The translations under genes were made by a program, and so were the position numbers. From Brevibacterium casei CIP 102111 (lineage in GTDB: Bacteria; Actinomycetota; Actinomycetes; Actinomycetales; Brevibacteriaceae), in the NCBI RefSeq assembly GCF_900169275.1, contig NZ_FXZC01000001.1:434001-498000 (forward strand): a DNA stretch of 64,000 bases, written 5' to 3'. Shown here in pieces: positions 26,488 through 36,421 of the stretch. Position 1 is the stretch's first letter. Each line of letters opens with the position of its first letter. The notes under the pieces were generated by a model. The model was not told the origin of the DNA. It did no database searches and saw nothing but the letters and a program-made list of their open reading frames with translations.

Positions 26488-27756
26488 ATGGTCAAACGGC
26501 AGATCCCCAAGCCCGCGGAGATCTTCGAGCTGATGAAGTTCAAGAAGCTCGAACTCGACCCGAAGAAGCGCCGCCTCGACGCGGCGCTGACGATCGAGGA
26601 CCTGCGCAGGATCGCGAAGCGGCGCACGCCCGCCGCGGCCTTCGACTACACCGACGGCGCGGCCGAGGGCGAGATCTCGATGGACCGCTCGGTGCAGGCG
26701 TTCGAGGACATCGAATTCCACCCCTCGATCCTGGGCGACGTCTCCCACGTCGACACGACGACGCAGATCCTCGGCGGCAGCTCGGCCATGCCGTTCGGCA
26801 TCGCCCCCACCGGCTTCACCCGGCTCATGCAGACCGAGGGGGAGATCGCCGGCGCCTCGGCCGCCGGCGAGGCGGGCATCCCCTTCACGCTCTCGACGCT
26901 CGGCACGACCTCGATCGAGGACGTGCGGGCAGCCAACCCGTATGGACGCAACTGGTTCCAGCTCTACGTCATGCGCCAGCGCGAGATCTCCTACGGACTC
27001 GTCGAACGCGCCGCGCAGGCCGGATTCGACTCCCTCTTCTTCACCGTCGACACACCGGTCGGCGGGGCCCGGCTGCGCGACGTCCGCAACGGCTTCTCGA
27101 TCCCCCCGCAGCTCACCCCGAAGACCGTCCTCAACGCACTCCCGCGGCCCTGGTGGTGGTGGGACTTCCTCACGACCGAGAAGCTCGAGTTCGCCTCTCT
27201 GTCCGAGACCGGGGGCACCGTCGGCGAGCTCATCGACTCGGCGATGGATCCGACGATCGACTTCGACGACCTCGCGACGATCCGCGGGATGTGGCCCGGG
27301 AAGTTCGCCGTCAAGGGCGTCCAGACCGTCGCCGATGCGAAGCGGCTGGCCGACCTCGGCGTCGACGCCATCGTCCTGTCCAACCACGGCGGTCGACAGC
27401 TCGACCGGGCACCCGTGCCCTTCGAACTCCTCCCAGAGGTGGCCCGTGAGGTCGGTGACGACGTCGAGATCATCATCGACACCGGCATCCGCAACGGTGC
27501 CGACATCGTCGCCTCCCTCGCCCTCGGCGCGGACTTCACGCTCATCGGCCGCGCCTACCTCTACGGACTCATGGCCGGCGGCCGCGCCGGCGTCGACCGG
27601 ACGATCGCGATCCTCCGCGAGCAGATCGAACGGACGATGAAGCTCCTCCAGGTCTCGACGGTCGCCGAACTCGAACCGAGCCACGTCACCCAGCTCTCGC
27701 GCTTCTCCCGCGCGGACCGGGCCGCCGTCGACGACGTGCAGCGCGAACTCGGCTGA
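26488..27756 (+). CDS. lldD: FMN-dependent alpha-hydroxy acid dehydrogenase (L-lactate dehydrogenase type)
   Basis: A 422-residue TIM-barrel flavoenzyme oxidising an L-2-hydroxy acid, probably L-lactate, to the keto acid. Visible: [11 protein letters not shown] near the N terminus, [29 protein letters not shown], and the catalytic-histidine signature [13 protein letters not shown] with [10 protein letters not shown] behind it. The start MVKRQIP has AAGGAG upstream. Divergent from lldR. The family includes glycolate and mandelate oxidases, so substrate is inferred from the regulator type. Confidence 0.9.
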   Translation: MVKRQIPKPAEIFELMKFKKLELDPKKRRLDAALTIEDLRRIAKRRTPAAAFDYTDGAAEGEISMDRSVQAFEDIEFHPSILGDVSHVDTTTQILGGSSAMPFGIAPTGFTRLMQTEGEIAGASAAGEAGIPFTLSTLGTTSIEDVRAANPYGRNWFQLYVMRQREISYGLVERAAQAGFDSLFFTVDTPVGGARLRDVRNGFSIPPQLTPKTVLNALPRPWWWWDFLTTEKLEFASLSETGGTVGELIDSAMDPTIDFDDLATIRGMWPGKFAVKGVQTVADAKRLADLGVDAIVLSNHGGRQLDRAPVPFELLPEVAREVGDDVEIIIDTGIRNGADIVASLALGADFTLIGRAYLYGLMAGGRAGVDRTIAILREQIERTMKLLQVSTVAELEPSHVTQLSRFSRADRAAVDDVQRELG

Positions 27757-27787
27757 GGCCGGGGCGCTGTCCCCGCTCAGCGACCCA

Positions 27788-27841
27788 GCGAGGAGGATCC
27801 GGTGCGAGATCGGCGTCGATGTCGCACCGGATCCTCCTCGC
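27788..27841. terminator. 20-bp perfect bidirectional hairpin terminator
   Basis: 27788-27807 is the exact complement of 27822-27841, with a 14-base loop, between convergent lldD and the response regulator. No U-tract. Confidence 0.85.
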
Positions 27842-27904
27842 CGACGTCGTCCGACCGGGGCGCCGTGTCGGGCACGGGCGCTGACCCCGGCCTCGCCGAG
27901 GCGG

Positions 27905-28561
27905 TCACCCCGTCTGGTAGAGATGTTCGGGGCGGCCCGTGCTCCCGTACTGGAGGGTGACAGTGACCGCCCGGGACTCGGCGAGCTTCGCGAGATGCCG
28001 CTGTGCGGTCGCGCGGGAGGCCCCGACCGCCTCGGCGATCTCCACCGCCGTCATCGGCTGCTTCGCGGCCTCGAGCGCATCGAGGATCCTGCTCGTCGTC
28101 GACGACCGTGTGCCCGACGCCGACCCCGTGCCGGAGGACGAGGCGTCGTGGAGGGTCCGCAGGAGGCGGTCGAGATCGGCCTGCTGCACCCGGTCGCGCT
28201 CCCAGTAGCGGCGATACCGGGCGTAGCGGCGTAGGAAGGACTGGAGGTGCTCGGCGGAGAAGGGTTTGACGATGTAGGTCAGGGCGCCCGCGCGCAGCGC
28301 CGAGCGGACGGTCTGCGGATCGGCGACGGCGGAGAGCACGGCGGCATCGACCTCGGTCTCGCGAATGAGCTCGACGCCCGTGCCCTCGGGCAGGACGTAG
28401 TCGGCCAGCAGCAGGTCGACGTCCTGCTCGGCGAGCACGGTCCGCGCGGTGCGCAGATCCTGGACCGGATCGAGCGCCCGGAAGCCGGGAACGTCATTGA
28501 CATACTGCGCGTGGATCCTGCCCACGTAGAAGTCGTCGTCGAGCACGAGCACATCGATCAT
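27905..28561 (-). CDS. CitB/DcuR-type response regulator
   Basis: A 218-residue response regulator: receiver domain with the phospho-acceptor Asp54 in LLLADYVLPEG and the conserved Lys in VKPFSAEHL, a linker rich in Ser/Thr, then a helix-turn-helix (PMTAVEIAEAVGASRATAQRHLAKLAESR, about 170-200). This is the CitB/DcuR/DctR layout. The ATG is 4 bases past the stop of the sensor kinase gene, with AAGGAG upstream. It probably activates the divergent citrate transporter gene. Confidence 0.9.
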   Translation of the reverse strand: MIDVLVLDDDFYVGRIHAQYVNDVPGFRALDPVQDLRTARTVLAEQDVDLLLADYVLPEGTGVELIRETEVDAAVLSAVADPQTVRSALRAGALTYIVKPFSAEHLQSFLRRYARYRRYWERDRVQQADLDRLLRTLHDASSSGTGSASGTRSSTTSRILDALEAAKQPMTAVEIAEAVGASRATAQRHLAKLAESRAVTVTLQYGSTGRPEHLYQTG

Positions 28562-28565
28562 CAGC

Positions 28566-30449
28566 TCACTCCTTCTCTGTCTCGTCGGCGCGCGGCACGG
28601 TCGTGTCGTCTGTGCGCGGCGGTTTCTCGTCGTCCTCGATGAGCACCCCGGGCAGGCGCATGCCGAAGCTCGCCCCGCCGAGGTGAGGGTCGTGTCCGTC
28701 GACGAGCCACACCCGACCGTCGTGACGGTTCGCGACCCGGCGGCACAGGGCGAGTCCGAGACCGAGCCCGTGGATCGGTCCGGCGCCGTCGTCTGACCGG
28801 TCCCCGCCATCTGCGCGTTCGCCGGCACCTGTGGTCTGCGCATCGCCGCTCACGCCCTCGTCGAAGATCCTCTCGGCGTCGGCCGGATCGATGCCCGATC
28901 CGGTGTCGGTGACGAGCCCGTGGAGCTCCCCGTCGGCACCGAGGAGTTCGACCTCGACGAGGTCGGAGACGGGCGGGCGTGCGGCGGCCTCCTCGCCCGA
29001 GGTGCGGCGGCGGACGACGGCGCGCACGGCATTGTCGATGAGGTTGCCGAGGACGAGCGTGACGTCCTCGGGGTCGGTGACCCTGCCGATCACGAGGGAG
29101 TCGGGGGCGACCCGCAGGGTCACACCCGCCTCGGCGGCGGTGGTGCCCTTCGCCTCGAGGACCGCACGGAGGTACGGGTCGGTGATCGGGTCGAGGCCTT
29201 CGACGGGGGCGGCCAGGGGGCCGGTGCCGAGGATCGACTCGAGGTAGCTGCTCGCCTCATCGGTCGCGCCGGTGTCGACGAGGCCGAGCACGGTGTGGAG
29301 ACGGTTGGCGAACTCATGGCGCTGGGCGCGCAGGGCATCGGCCATCGCAGTGACGGATTCGAGCTGTCGGGCCATGGTGAGCATCGTCGTCTCGTCGCGC
29401 AGCGTGACGACGCCGCCGACGGAGACGCCGTCCCGGCGCACGCGCACCGCTGTGGCGAGCAGGATCTTGTCTCCGACAGTGATCCGCCGGCGCAGGGCAC
29501 CGTGCTCGGGGGCATCGGCCATCATCGTCCGGATCGACACCGGCAGGTCGTCGACGACGCCCTCGCGGGAGTCGACGATGTCCTCGCGGACATCGGCACC
29601 GTCCTGTGGGGGAGCGGCTGCGTCGCCTGGGGAGTCCGTGTCCGAGCTGTCCGTGCCGGTGTCGTCGGCCGCCTCGGCGAGGAGGTCCCGGGCGGCGGCG
29701 TTGCTCAGGGTGAGCTCCCCGTCGGAGTCGAAGCCGAGGACGCCGTCGTCGAGTCCGCGCAGCACCGCCCCCTGGTCGCGGGCCATCTCGGCGAGCTCCT
29801 CGGGACCGACGCCGAGGGTCTCCCGGCGCAGGCGCCGCCCGAGGGTGATCGACGCGAGGACCCCGATGCCGAGGGCGAGGACGGAGACGGAGCCGAGGGC
29901 TGCGAATTCGCGGCGGAGGTCGGCGTTGAGCACCGAGGTGTGGATGCCGACCGACACCTCGCCGACGACCGTGCCGTCGCCGGTGGACGAGTAGATGGGG
30001 ACCTTCGCCCGGACCGTGCTCCCGAGCGTGCCGACCTCCTGGGTGACGGATTCACGGCCCGCGAGCGCCTCGTCGGGCGAGGTCGAGACCGGCTTGCCGA
30101 TGAGGTCGGGGTTTGGGTGGGTGAGCCGGATCCCGCGGTCGTCGGTGATGACGGCGAACTGGATGCCCGAGCGGTCGCGCAGCTCCCGGGTGATCGCGCG
30201 CAGCGAATCGGTGATCTCCTTCGCCGGCATCGGGTCGCGGGCCTCCGAGGCCCGGGTCGATCCCTCCCGCACCTCCGGCGCCGAGGCGAGTGCCCGGGCG
30301 GTCGCGAGCGCCTCGGTCTCGCTGACATCGGTCACCGCGCGCGCCGCCATCCACGCGAACACGCCTGTGACCAGGGCCAAGGTCGCCACGATGACCGCGA
30401 GCTGGCTGACCAGGACACGGCGGGAGAAGGCTCGAGATGAGCGGGACAC
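28566..30449 (-). CDS. CitA/DcuS-type sensor histidine kinase
   Basis: A 627-residue membrane kinase that senses an external dicarboxylate or citrate. Layout: first membrane helix (about 17-36), an extracytoplasmic PAS-like domain (40-180) with the family's IQFAVITDDRGIRLTHPNPDLIG block, second helix (183-204), a cytoplasmic PAS domain, and His378 in the H-box QRHEFANRLHTV. The ATPase part has NLIDNAVRA (N box), DTGSGI and GLGLGLALCRR. The GTG start has TAATGT six bases upstream, so the mRNA is probably leaderless. Operon with the response regulator. Confidence 0.92.
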   Translation of the reverse strand: MSRSSRAFSRRVLVSQLAVIVATLALVTGVFAWMAARAVTDVSETEALATARALASAPEVREGSTRASEARDPMPAKEITDSLRAITRELRDRSGIQFAVITDDRGIRLTHPNPDLIGKPVSTSPDEALAGRESVTQEVGTLGSTVRAKVPIYSSTGDGTVVGEVSVGIHTSVLNADLRREFAALGSVSVLALGIGVLASITLGRRLRRETLGVGPEELAEMARDQGAVLRGLDDGVLGFDSDGELTLSNAAARDLLAEAADDTGTDSSDTDSPGDAAAPPQDGADVREDIVDSREGVVDDLPVSIRTMMADAPEHGALRRRITVGDKILLATAVRVRRDGVSVGGVVTLRDETTMLTMARQLESVTAMADALRAQRHEFANRLHTVLGLVDTGATDEASSYLESILGTGPLAAPVEGLDPITDPYLRAVLEAKGTTAAEAGVTLRVAPDSLVIGRVTDPEDVTLVLGNLIDNAVRAVVRRRTSGEEAAARPPVSDLVEVELLGADGELHGLVTDTGSGIDPADAERIFDEGVSGDAQTTGAGERADGGDRSDDGAGPIHGLGLGLALCRRVANRHDGRVWLVDGHDPHLGGASFGMRLPGVLIEDDEKPPRTDDTTVPRADETEKE

Positions 30450-30472
30450 CTCTCCACATTAGCCACCACTGA

Positions 30473-30506
30473 GCAGAATGAGCAAAAGTGGCAGAACAGG
30501 CAGAAC
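30473..30506. promoter_or_regulatory. GCAGAA direct repeats upstream of the citrate transporter
   Basis: GCAGAA occurs at 30473, 30491 and 30500 in the divergent kinase-transporter spacer. Direct repeats of this kind are typical binding sites for response regulators; the link to the CitB-like protein is inference. Confidence 0.4.
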
Positions 30507-30592
30507 GCGATCAGTGCACTTAAGCGCGCGGCGATGATCGCCTCGGGTCTAGCGTGTATCCCGCATCACAAACGCCTTCGAAGGAGAAGTCC

Positions 30593-32099
30593 GTGCTCGT
30601 CATCCTCGGATTCGCGATGATCGTCGTCTTCATGACGCTGATCATGACCAAGCGACTCTCGCCGATCCTGGCACTCATCATCGTCCCGACCATCTTCGGT
30701 CTCTTCGCCGGTGCCGGCCTCGGCATCGGCGAGATGGTCATGGACGCCATCGCCTCGATGTCGTCGACGGCTGCCCTGCTGCTCTTCGCCATCATCTACT
30801 TCGGCATCATGATCGACGTCGGACTCTTCGACAGGCTCGTCGAGTTCATCCTCCGCATCGCCGGCAACGACCCGGTCAAGGTCGTCCTCGGCACCGCGCT
30901 GCTCACCGGTGCCGTCTCCCTCGACGGCGACGGGTCGACGACGTTCATCGTCGTCACCGCCGCGATGCTGCCGATCTACCAGCGCCTCGAGATGTCCCCG
31001 GTCGTCCTCACCTGTGTGGCCGGCCTCATCAACGGCACCCTCAACATCGTCCCGTGGGGCGGGCCGACGGCCAGGGCCTCCTCGGCGCTGCAGATCGATG
31101 CGAACGAGATCTTCGCCCCCATGGTTCCTGCGCTCGCCGCCGGGCTGCTCGTCTGCTTCGTCTTCGCGTACTTCCTCGGACTCTCCGAGCGTCGCCGGCT
31201 GGCGAAGAACGGCGTGACCTGGGTCGAGGACCGCACGAAGGGCTTCGGCCGCAAGCGCGAACTCGTCGGCGCCGTGGCGCGCTCATCCTCCGGGGCGGGT
31301 GCCGTGGCAGGTCCGACCGGCACCGGCGCCACGGGCGGCACTGGCACCGGCTCGGGCACCACCGGCACCGGAGCGAAGACCTCCGTCGGCGGACCCGACG
31401 ACGGTGCCGACGAGGACACGGAAGCCGCCTCGGCGAGCTCCCTCACGGACACCGCACTCGACCCCCAACCGTCCGACGCTGCGGCCGAAGCTGTTCTGGT
31501 TCAACCTCTCGCTCACGCTCGCCGTCATGGTCATGCTCGTCCTCGACGTCCTGCCGCTGCCGTACCTGTTCATGATCGCCATGGTCATCGCGCTCATGGT
31601 CAACTTCCCGAAGATCAAGGACCAGCAGGCCGAGCTCGCCTCCCACGCCTCGGCGATCATCGCCGTCGTCGCCATGGTCATGGCCGCCGGCGTGCTCACG
31701 GGCATCATGAGCGGCACCGGGATGGTCGATGCGATGGCCGCATGGCTCGTCGACGTCATCCCGTCCTCGATGGGACCGTACATGGCTGTCATCACCGGTC
31801 TGCTCTCGATCCCGATGACGTTCTTCATGAGCAACGACGCGTTCTACTTCGGGATCCTCCCGGTCCTCGCCGAGACCGCCGCGCACTACGGGATCTCGGC
31901 CGCCGACATGGCCCGGGCGTCGATCACCGGTCAGCCCGTGCACATGCAGTCGCCGCTGGTGCCCGCGATCCTCCTCCTCGTCTCTCTCGCCGGCGTCGAC
32001 TTGGGCGACCATCACAAGAAGGTGCTGTGGCGGGCGCTGCTCGTCTCGCTCGTCATGCTCGCCGTCGGTGTGCTCATCGGCGTCATCGCCATCGGATAA
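30593..32099 (+). pseudogene. citrate transporter (CitMHS family), disrupted by a frameshift
   Basis: The CitM-type metal-citrate/proton symporter is encoded in two frames. Frame one (from the GTG at 30593, with AAGGAG upstream) gives the N-terminal half: VLVILGFAMIVVFM through SLDGDGSTTFIVVTAAMLP and a Gly/Thr-rich loop. The C-terminal half (PKLFWFNLSLTLAVMVM ... VHMQSPLVPAILLLV) continues to 32099 one base out of phase. Removing one C from the CCCCC run at 31462-31466 restores an uninterrupted 501-residue protein. Either a sequencing error, a true mutation, or slippage at the run. It faces a CitAB-type two-component system and precedes a UspA gene. Confidence 0.85.
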
Positions 32100-32108
32100 G
32101 GGGCCGTC

Positions 32109-32570
32109 ATGACCGATCTCTACTCGACTCCCCGTGACCGTCGTCCTGTCCCGTCCCTGCAGGTGGCGGCCTCGGCCGGCATCGCCGAGGCGGAGCGCAC
32201 CGTCGTCCTCGCGCTGCGTCTCGATGCGCCGGAGACCGTTCTCGACACCGCGCTGCGCATGGCCCGGTTCGAGAAGGCGGCGCTGCGGGTCGTCGTCTTC
32301 TCCTCCGACAGTCCCGCGGGCCCGCTCGACAATGATCCCGCCCAGATCACCGAGCTCGTCGACGCCCTCAGCTCCGCGGGCGTCGAGTTCGAGGTCCTGC
32401 GCGCCGAGGCGGACGTCGCCTCCCAGGTCATCGACCTCGCCGAGGGGTGGACGGCCGAGCTCATCGTCATCTCCACCCGGCGGCGCTCGGCGGTGATGAA
32501 GCTGCTGCTCGGCTCGAGCGTCCAGCGCGTCATCCTCGAGGCGAGCTGCCCGGTGGTCGTCGTCAAGTAG
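32109..32570 (+). CDS. UspA-family universal stress protein
   Basis: A 153-residue single-domain Usp protein: RTVVLALRLDAPETVLDTALRMARFEKAALRVVVF as first strand-helix-strand, an acidic loop, and a C-terminal nucleotide-loop-like segment LIVISTRRRSAVMKLLLGSSVQRVILEASCPVVVV. The ATP-binding pattern G-x2-G-x9-G(S/T) is only partly kept. It starts nine bases after the citrate transporter stop with AAGGGG as ribosome-binding site, so the two are co-transcribed. Confidence 0.85.
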   Translation: MTDLYSTPRDRRPVPSLQVAASAGIAEAERTVVLALRLDAPETVLDTALRMARFEKAALRVVVFSSDSPAGPLDNDPAQITELVDALSSAGVEFEVLRAEADVASQVIDLAEGWTAELIVISTRRRSAVMKLLLGSSVQRVILEASCPVVVVK

Positions 32571-32668
32571 GGGAGCGGTTGGCTCCCAAACTCTGAATTC
32601 TAAAGTCTTCCTTGTGCTCAGTAACTGACAAACGAGGGAGTTGGATGTTAGCGAGCTTGGTTGTTTCG

Positions 32669-32687
32669 AGACGCTTAGCGAGCGTCT
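32669..32687. terminator. small hairpin downstream of the HNH gene
   Basis: AGACGCT (32669-32675) and AGCGTCT (32681-32687) form a 7-bp stem with five-base loop, 32 bases beyond the HNH stop. Candidate terminator for either converging gene. Confidence 0.4.
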
Positions 32688-32718
32688 GCGCAATGAGTAC
32701 AACCGTGCTGGGCCAGAA

Positions 32719-33714
32719 CTAGTATTTGTTTGATTTCGACCGGTTGCACCGCCAGCACAGAGTTTGCAGGTTCTCAATCTCCGAGAGCCCACCTTTGGAG
32801 ATCGGCTTGATATGGTCTACTTCGAGCAAAAGGTGGGGCTCTGCTGCGAGCGAGACTGAACAATAGCGACATGTATGGTTGTCTCGACGCTTGATGAAGC
32901 TTCGGAGACTTGCCGTCATCAGCGCTCTCTGACCGGCAGCGCTCTTCTTGAACTTGAGCTTTTCGTCGATGCGTTCAATCAGGGCGTCAACTGTTTCCGA
33001 ATTGAGCGTGATCGTAGTGCGCTGTGAACTGTTTCCACCAGCGCTGACGTACTCAAACGCATAGACCGGGTACGGGACGGTCACGGGTGAGACCTCGACT
33101 CCCATCTGCGCATTGAATTCATCTGCGAAGTACTTGAGGATGAAATCTGGCGGATTGATCGACCTGCGAATGCTCGCCTCGCGCATGCGCAGATTCTCAA
33201 TAGCCGACTCCAGGCGAGATATATCGTTCCCGAGCCGTTCTGCGTCCTCCAGGCTCTCTTCGTCGACAGACACTTCGAAGTACTTCATCAGATACTTGAT
33301 CGGGTCCCCGCTGGCATTGCGCACAACCTGCAGCGAACAGTTGTGGACGTGACCCGATTGATAGTCGGCGATGTTTCTGTCGCGACGGTAGTTATGGTGA
33401 CTTGTGTTCTCAAATGTTGCCAAATGTGCGTGGCGGCCTGTGCCAGACACGCCTAGATCGAACGACCCTTGCTGACGGATCTCGGACGTATAGTTCGAGA
33501 CCGCGTTGTGCTCTGCTACGAATGATGACAACGCCTGCTTGTGGGCTTGAAACTCCTCGCTGGCAAAGTACCTATTCTTGCGAATGTTGCGCACGACCTT
33601 GGGGATGATAACCGCGCCTGCCCAGATGATCGCAATAGCAAGCGCAAGTGGCCAGAACTGGACCACAAGGAAAACCGCCACGATCAGTGCGACAAGAACA
33701 ATGATGACTGGCAT
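32719..33714 (-). CDS. membrane-anchored HNH endonuclease
   Basis: A 331-residue protein. Residues 2-40 form one or two membrane helices (VIIVLVALIVAVFLVVQF, then LALAIAIIWAGAVIIPKVV) followed by basic residues. The middle (45-250) includes a probable coiled coil (about 155-190) and is not recognised. The C terminus is an HNH nuclease: CRYC near residue 283, LEVDHIKPISKGG with the DH pair, and CWRC closing the zinc site. GC content and codon use are clearly lower than in the neighbours, a sign of transfer. AAAGGAG precedes the ATG at a slightly long distance. Could act on incoming DNA near the membrane; that is inference. Confidence 0.8.
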   Translation of the reverse strand: MPVIIVLVALIVAVFLVVQFWPLALAIAIIWAGAVIIPKVVRNIRKNRYFASEEFQAHKQALSSFVAEHNAVSNYTSEIRQQGSFDLGVSGTGRHAHLATFENTSHHNYRRDRNIADYQSGHVHNCSLQVVRNASGDPIKYLMKYFEVSVDEESLEDAERLGNDISRLESAIENLRMREASIRRSINPPDFILKYFADEFNAQMGVEVSPVTVPYPVYAFEYVSAGGNSSQRTTITLNSETVDALIERIDEKLKFKKSAAGQRALMTASLRSFIKRRDNHTCRYCSVSLAAEPHLLLEVDHIKPISKGGLSEIENLQTLCWRCNRSKSNKY

Positions 33715-34345
33715 AACTAGACGAGCTCCTTTGCGGCTTGGTCGAGGGGCTGCTCAGGAATCGTTGTCGACTCGTCAACGTTTGCGCTGCCCGTTCACAT
33801 TAGAAGTGTAGTCATTACCCCTGACGCGTAGGTATGAACTGAGCAGAGTGCTGAGTTCTCCGAAGACGGCTTGCTCTCAGTCTGCGATTTGGGCCGAGCG
33901 CGCAATGACTCGCTGTTGAACCGACTTGCGTCGTGACGGTCGAGAGGAGCTGGCGAACTTGGCCAAGAGAGTGGGTGTATGAGTCGACCCGATCTTCAAA
34001 GCGGTCAGCCGCCAAGCGGCACCGTGCTCGTTCGTTGCAATGCTGGAGTGGCACTGCTTGCTAATGAATTCGCGGGTGGCCGCAGGCGATTCCTAAGGCA
34101 GCTCTTGCAGACGAGCATCTTCGATTTCCGGTGGCTTCCCTTGAGCGAGTGCAGGTTCGGAAGTCGGCGAACTGTGACTTGGGGGCGACGCCGACAGTTG
34201 GGAAATCACCTCTGAGTGGGCGCAGGTTCGTATCCTACTAGGTGCGTTCGCGCTCGAAGGCATAGCTCGAGCGTCTTTGTGCCGCAACGGTGCCTCGGAA
34301 GAACTCCTCGAAAAAAATTCTCCAGATGCGGAATAACCCGTCGCT
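33715..34345. other. lower-GC stretch without recognisable gene
   Basis: Belongs to the same compositionally distinct islet as the HNH gene. Short open frames on both strands lack ribosome-binding sites and family features. A GCAGGTTCG-TATCCT segment near 34211-34227 resembles a tRNA T-arm but no tRNA body is present. Confidence 0.45.
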
Positions 34346-34352
34346 CTAGAAA

Positions 34353-34373
34353 GTTGAGTCTAGTGTACGCAAC
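34353..34373. promoter_or_regulatory. upstream HAIR (HspR) site
   Basis: GTTGAGT-N7-ACGCAAC, one mismatch in each half against the HspR consensus CTTGAGT-N7-ACTCAAG. Confidence 0.65.
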
Positions 34374-34388
34374 TTTTACAGGCGGGGA

Positions 34389-34417
34389 TTGACGATCTCA
34401 GCCGCGAAGAGAATACT
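34389..34417 (+). promoter_or_regulatory. dnaK operon promoter
   Basis: TTGACG (34389-34394), a 17-base spacer and AATACT (34412-34417). The downstream HAIR site overlaps its -10 end, which explains repression by HspR. Confidence 0.75.
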
Positions 34418-34436
34418 TGAGTCCATCAGACTCAAT
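34416..34436. promoter_or_regulatory. HAIR (HspR) operator overlapping the dnaK -10
   Basis: CTTGAGT-CCATCAG-ACTCAAT, matching the consensus CTTGAGT-N7-ACTCAAG at all but the last base. Confidence 0.88.
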
Positions 34437-34546
34437 GCGGACGGCGGTCCGACGAGGCGACACCGGGAGGCAGCTCCCGGAACGGCTTCCGAGGACGACC
34501 GCACGCATTCAGCCCGAGCCGACTCTGAGAGTTAAGGAGAAACGAT

Positions 34547-36421
34547 ATGGCACGTGCAGTTGGAATCGACCTCGGAACCACGAACTCCGTCGTCGCCGTC
34601 CTCGAGGGCGGTGACCCCAAGGTCATCGCGAACATGGAAGGCGGTCGCACGACCCCGTCCGTCGTCGCAGTCAACAAGAACGGAGACTCCCTGGTCGGCG
34701 AGATCGCCAAGCGCCAGGCCGTCACCAACGTGAAGAACACCGTGGCGTCCGTCAAGCGCCACATGGGCACCGACTGGGACACCGAGATCGGCGGCAAGAA
34801 GCTCACCGCTCCCGAGGTCTCCGCGCGCATCCTGCAGAAGCTCAAGCGCGACGCTGAGGAATACCTCCAGGAGAAGGTCACCGACGCGGTCATCACCGTC
34901 CCGGCCTACTTCAACGACGCTGAGCGTCAGGCCACGAAGGACGCCGGTGAGATCGCCGGCCTCAACGTCCTGCGCATCATCAACGAGCCCACCGCCGCCG
35001 CTCTGGCCTACGGCCTCGAGCGCGGCAAGGAAGACGAGCTAATCCTCGTCTTCGACCTCGGCGGCGGTACGTTCGACGTCTCGCTGCTCGAAGTCGGCAA
35101 GGACGATGACGGCTTCTCGACCATTCAGGTCCGTGCGACCTCCGGCGACAACCGCCTCGGCGGTGACGACTGGGATCAGCGGATCGTCGATTGGCTGGTC
35201 GAGCAGGTCAAGAACAACTACGGCGTCGACCTGACCAAGGACTCGACGGCGATGCAGCGTCTCAAGGAGGCCGCTGAGCAGGCGAAGAAGGAGCTCTCGT
35301 CCGCGACGAGCACCAACATCTCCCTCCAGTACCTCTCGATGAGCGAGAACGGTCCGATCCACCTCGACGAGACCCTCACCCGGGCGAAGTTCGAGGACCT
35401 CACCAAGGACCTCCTCGAGCGCACGAAGGCCCCGTTCCACGCGGTGATGAAGGACGCCGGCGTGTCCGTCAAGGACATCGACCACGTCGTCCTCGTCGGT
35501 GGTTCGACCCGTATGCCCGGTGTCACCCAGGTCGTCACCGAGCTCACCGGAGGCAAGGAGCCCAACAAGGGCGTCAACCCCGATGAGGTCGTCGCGATCG
35601 GCGCCGCCGTCCAGGCCGGTGTGCTCATGGGCGAACGCAAGGACGTCCTCCTCATCGACGTCACCCCGCTCTCGCTCGGTCTCGAGACCAAGGGCGGCGT
35701 GATGACGAAGCTCATCGAACGCAACACCCCGATCCCGACCAAGCGCTCGGAGACGTTCACCACGGCTGAGGACAACCAGCCCTCGGTGTCGATCCAGGTG
35801 TTCCAGGGTGAGCGCGAGTTCACTCGCGACAACAAGAACCTCGGCACCTTCGAGCTCACCGGCATCGCGCCGGCGCCGCGCGGAGTCCCGCAGATCGAGG
35901 TCGCGTTCGACATCGACGCCAACGGCATCGTCCACGTCTCGGCCACCGACAAGGGAACCGGCAAGGAGCAGTCGATGACGATCACCGGCGGCTCGGCCCT
36001 TCCCAAGGAGGACATCGAGCGCATGGTCCGTGAGGCCGAGGAGCACGCGGAAGAGGACAAGAAGCGCCGTGAGGCCGCTGACGTCCGCAACAACGCGGAG
36101 AACCTCGCCTACCAGACCCAGAAGCTGCTCGACGACAACGCCGACAAGCTGCCTGAGGACGTCAAGTCGGAGATCCAGTCCGACGTCGACGCCGTCAAGG
36201 AAGCTCTCAAGGGCGAAGACGACGACGCGGTGAAGAAGGCGTTCGACACGCTCACCGAGAAGCAGCAGAAGATCGGTGAGGCGATCTACGCACAGCAGGA
36301 AGCCGGCGCCGGTGCTGCCGGCGGAGCCTCCGACCAGGGCGGCTCCGATGCCGGAACGGGCGCTGACGACGATGTCGTCGACGCCGAGGTCGTGGATGAT
36401 GAGGACGAGGAGAAGAAGTAA
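34547..36421 (+). CDS. dnaK: chaperone protein DnaK (Hsp70)
   Basis: The 624-residue Hsp70 ATPase that folds nascent and heat-damaged proteins with DnaJ and GrpE. Motifs: GIDLGTTNS (5-13), [40 protein letters not shown], and the [14 protein letters not shown] linker to the substrate domain. The C-terminal lid ends in a Gly/Ala-rich stretch and an acidic DDEDEEKK tail. AAGGAG is upstream of the ATG. First gene of dnaK-grpE-dnaJ-hspR, controlled by HspR through the two HAIR sites. Confidence 0.98.
   Translation: MARAVGIDLGTTNSVVAVLEGGDPKVIANMEGGRTTPSVVAVNKNGDSLVGEIAKRQAVTNVKNTVASVKRHMGTDWDTEIGGKKLTAPEVSARILQKLKRDAEEYLQEKVTDAVITVPAYFNDAERQATKDAGEIAGLNVLRIINEPTAAALAYGLERGKEDELILVFDLGGGTFDVSLLEVGKDDDGFSTIQVRATSGDNRLGGDDWDQRIVDWLVEQVKNNYGVDLTKDSTAMQRLKEAAEQAKKELSSATSTNISLQYLSMSENGPIHLDETLTRAKFEDLTKDLLERTKAPFHAVMKDAGVSVKDIDHVVLVGGSTRMPGVTQVVTELTGGKEPNKGVNPDEVVAIGAAVQAGVLMGERKDVLLIDVTPLSLGLETKGGVMTKLIERNTPIPTKRSETFTTAEDNQPSVSIQVFQGEREFTRDNKNLGTFELTGIAPAPRGVPQIEVAFDIDANGIVHVSATDKGTGKEQSMTITGGSALPKEDIERMVREAEEHAEEDKKRREAADVRNNAENLAYQTQKLLDDNADKLPEDVKSEIQSDVDAVKEALKGEDDDAVKKAFDTLTEKQQKIGEAIYAQQEAGAGAAGGASDQGGSDAGTGADDDVVDAEVVDDEDEEKK

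Noticed and set aside
33979..34215. 78-codon plus-strand open frame upstream of dnaK
   Set aside because: No Shine-Dalgarno or leaderless promoter, no motifs, overlaps other equally weak frames.
34195..34245. tRNA-like T-arm (GCAGGTTCG-TATCCT) in the low-GC islet
   Set aside because: The stem has a mismatch, and no acceptor, D or anticodon arm can be built around it. At most a scar of an attachment site.
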